7,285 bases of DNA from an uncultured Clostridia bacterium. GTDB lineage: Bacteria > Bacillota > Clostridia > UMGS1810. The position numbers and the translations under genes were made by a program. Below the pieces are notes generated by a model. The model ran no database searches, had not been told where the DNA came from, and saw nothing but the letters and a program-made list of their open reading frames with translations. The stretch covers positions 1-7,285 of the forward strand of contig CALGRC010000010.1 of NCBI GenBank assembly GCA_937959315.1, given 5' to 3'. How positions within the stretch are numbered: the stretch's first letter is position 1; every line of letters begins with the position of its first letter. Positions 6,136 through 7,285 of this stretch are shown here, one piece after another.

Positions 6136-6938
6136 GCGTTGCTCGCCTTTTTGCGGGTGCGTTTGGGCTTGTTCTGCTGTTTCGCCTGCTCCACGCTGGC
6201 CTGCAGCGCCGCCATCAGGTCGATGATATTGCCCTGCTGCTCCGGCTTGGCCTCGATAATTTCTTTCCCGGCGATTTTATCCTCAATGAGCTGCCGGATT
6301 TTTTGCTGGTATTCGTCGTGGTACAGCTCCGGTTGAAATGGCTTGTCCATCGACTCAATTAACGTCTTTGCCATGGCCAGTTCCTGCCCGGACACCTCCG
6401 GCCGCGCATACTCTTTGGGGATTTCCTTAATTTCATCGCGGTAATACAGGGTTTCCATCAGCATGCCTTCCGAGGTTGGGATGAGGCAGAGCATAGTTTC
6501 TTTTTGCCCCAGCACCGCCTTGCCAATGGCGACCTTGCGCTCGTCCAGCATGGCCTGCCGCAGCAGCGCGAACGCCTTGTCGCCGCCCGCGTCCGGCACC
6601 GCATGGTAGGTTTTTTCATAATAGGACGGGCGGATGCTGTCTAAATCGGTAAAGTGCAGAATTTGGATGGCGCGGTCTTTCTCGGTCTTAATTTTCTCAA
6701 ATTCCTCGTCCGATACCGTTACATACTTCCCATCGGCATATTCAAACCCCTTGATGATGTCCTCCGGCCCCACCTCCTTGCCGCAGGACGCACACACCTT
6801 TTTGTATTTGACGCGCGAGCCGTCCTCTTTGCATAATTGATTAAACCGGATGTCGTTGTCCTGCGTGGCCGTATACAAGCTGACCGGGATATGCACCAGC
6901 CCAAAGCTGATGGCCGCCCTGTGCGATACTCTCGGCAT
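6132..6938 (-). CDS. ku: Ku protein, bacterial NHEJ DNA-end-binding factor
   Basis: This 268-residue protein begins MPRVSHRAAISFGLVHIPVS, the usual bacterial Ku start. Ku homodimers thread onto DNA ends and recruit the partner ligase. Other family features are KVCASCGKEV (C49 and C52), IIKGFEY (61-67), TDLDSIRPSYYEKTYH (97-112), KVAIGKAVL (135-143) and QELAMAKTLIESM (185-197). The minimal C-terminal segment NIIDLMAALQASVE (237-250) is followed by a Lys/Arg tail, KPKRTRKK, that probably contacts DNA. GAGGTG (6949-6944) lies 5 bases before the ATG at 6938. An in-frame upstream ATG at 7001 would add 21 unrelated residues and has no such site, so it is rejected. Length is normal. The TGA at 6132-6134 overlaps the ligase ATG. 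Transcription enters from the 6939-7020 leader. Ku-ligase operons are common in Firmicutes; here the operon shares the window with ICE genes. Confidence 0.95.
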   Translation of the reverse strand: MPRVSHRAAISFGLVHIPVSLYTATQDNDIRFNQLCKEDGSRVKYKKVCASCGKEVGPEDIIKGFEYADGKYVTVSDEEFEKIKTEKDRAIQILHFTDLDSIRPSYYEKTYHAVPDAGGDKAFALLRQAMLDERKVAIGKAVLGQKETMLCLIPTSEGMLMETLYYRDEIKEIPKEYARPEVSGQELAMAKTLIESMDKPFQPELYHDEYQQKIRQLIEDKIAGKEIIEAKPEQQGNIIDLMAALQASVEQAKQQNKPKRTRKKASNA

Positions 6939-6980
6939 ACAAACACCTCGTTTTTGGGTAGTGTTTGTAAATAGGCGGGG

Positions 6981-7009
6981 AAATATGCCTTTCTTTGACA
7001 AACTATCAA
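6981..7009 (-). promoter_or_regulatory. possible ku promoter
   Basis: On the minus strand, TTGATA (7009-7004) is followed 16 bases later by CATATTT (6987-6981), about 40 bases before ATG 6938. The -10 box is weak for sigma-A. CATATTT is partly like forespore sigma-F/G -10 boxes, which control ku in Bacillus subtilis, but the -35 match is poor. The terminator at 7021-7051 just upstream makes a promoter in this gap likely; its exact position is uncertain. Confidence 0.3.
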
Positions 7010-7020
7010 GTGCTTTTTAC

Positions 7021-7051
7021 AAAAAAGAACCACCGCTCTTTCAAGCAGTGG
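7021..7051 (-). terminator. terminator of an upstream minus-strand gene
   Basis: On the minus strand CCACTGCT (7051-7044) pairs with AGCGGTGG (7037-7030), with one U-G wobble, around a 6-base loop. TTCTTTTTT (7029-7021) follows. On the plus strand the same wobble is a C-A mismatch and no T-run follows, so the structure belongs to the minus strand. It lies 45 bases after the stop of the small frame at 7097-7255 and separates it from ku. Confidence 0.75.
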
Positions 7052-7096
7052 CAAAATACACCATAGGGAACTGCTGTGTTAGAGCGGGGCATAAGA

Positions 7097-7255
7097 TTAC
7101 TCATTTGCCATCAAAAATTCCCGTATCTCGTCATACCAAAGCACATATGGTTCTATTTTGCAGCCGGGTTTGTCATACCGTTTGCCTGCGTCCTCTGCTT
7201 TTTGCGCAATTTCATCCACATAAGCCTGTTCGGTAGTGTCAAGAATTTTTCGCAA
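7097..7255 (-). pseudogene. tail of an unrecognised minus-strand gene, possibly interrupted by a stop
   Basis: The minus strand codes a coherent 52-residue C-terminal peptide from TTG 7255 to TAA 7099-7097. It reads RKILDTTEQAYVDEIAQKAE, then a basic turn (AGKRYDKPGCK), and ends WYDEIREFLMANE. Upstream in the same frame is a TAA at 7264-7262, with HSYQGL before it to the window edge. A single C-to-T change (CAA to TAA) would explain this. Alternatively, TTG 7255 is a true start of a small protein, but its nearest AGGGA lies about 12 bases away, too far to be convincing. The terminator at 7021-7051 fits the end of this gene. I do not recognise the family. Confidence 0.45.
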
Positions 7256-7285
7256 TTTTGTTTACAGTCCCTGATATGAATGAAG

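Noticed and set aside
5272..6336. Long plus-strand open frame (354 codons) opposite the ligase and Ku genes
   Set aside because: It is antisense to two clearly conserved genes, has no ribosome binding site at its start and reads as unstructured His/Pro/Arg-rich sequence without recognisable motifs.
6939..7001. Extension of Ku to an upstream ATG at 7001
   Set aside because: The extra 21 residues are unlike Ku, the inner ATG at 6938 has a strong ribosome binding site, and the extension would cover the leader.

Overview
The window looks like accessory DNA from a low- to mid-GC Firmicute of the Clostridia type. Shine-Dalgarno sites are strong, sigma-A-like promoters have 17-nt spacers, and one large gene matches the CD1108-type proteins of clostridial integrative and conjugative elements (ICEs). 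I cannot name a species from the sequence. No rRNA, tRNA or CRISPR array is visible.

Left part (1-741). A 5'-truncated tyrosine recombinase keeps its C-terminal catalytic residues but lacks the N-terminal half. It is followed by a 17/18-matched inverted repeat that is not a typical terminator, and then by a good promoter. This reads like a recombination scar.

Plus-strand mobile-element genes (742-4091). A Bro-N/DinD-like protein is followed by a perfect hairpin with a U-tract, nine bases before the ribosome binding site of the next gene. That gene is a CD1108-type protein with a Lys/Ala-rich N-terminus carrying IKTK motifs, one membrane span and a C-terminal NlpC/P60 cell-wall hydrolase domain. 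Its first ~55 codons lie in a different frame from the rest, which suggests a one-base frameshift near 1841-1850.

Right part (4090-7285). Most of this is on the minus strand: a small secreted protein with three copies of a Tyr-Ala-Asp-type repeat, an ATP-dependent DNA ligase and Ku. The ligase start and the Ku stop overlap as ATGA, giving a compact two-gene non-homologous end-joining (NHEJ) operon. The ligase has no polymerase or phosphoesterase domain. A divergently transcribed 84-residue zinc-ribbon-like protein sits between the secreted protein and the ligase. At the far right are a minus-strand terminator and the tail of an unrecognised gene with an in-frame stop.

How the parts may fit together is inference. 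The CD1108-type hydrolase would help build or open the wall for conjugation. The Ku/ligase pair could repair double-strand breaks in the host or in the element. Whether the NHEJ operon belongs to the mobile element or to the flanking chromosome cannot be settled from this window.
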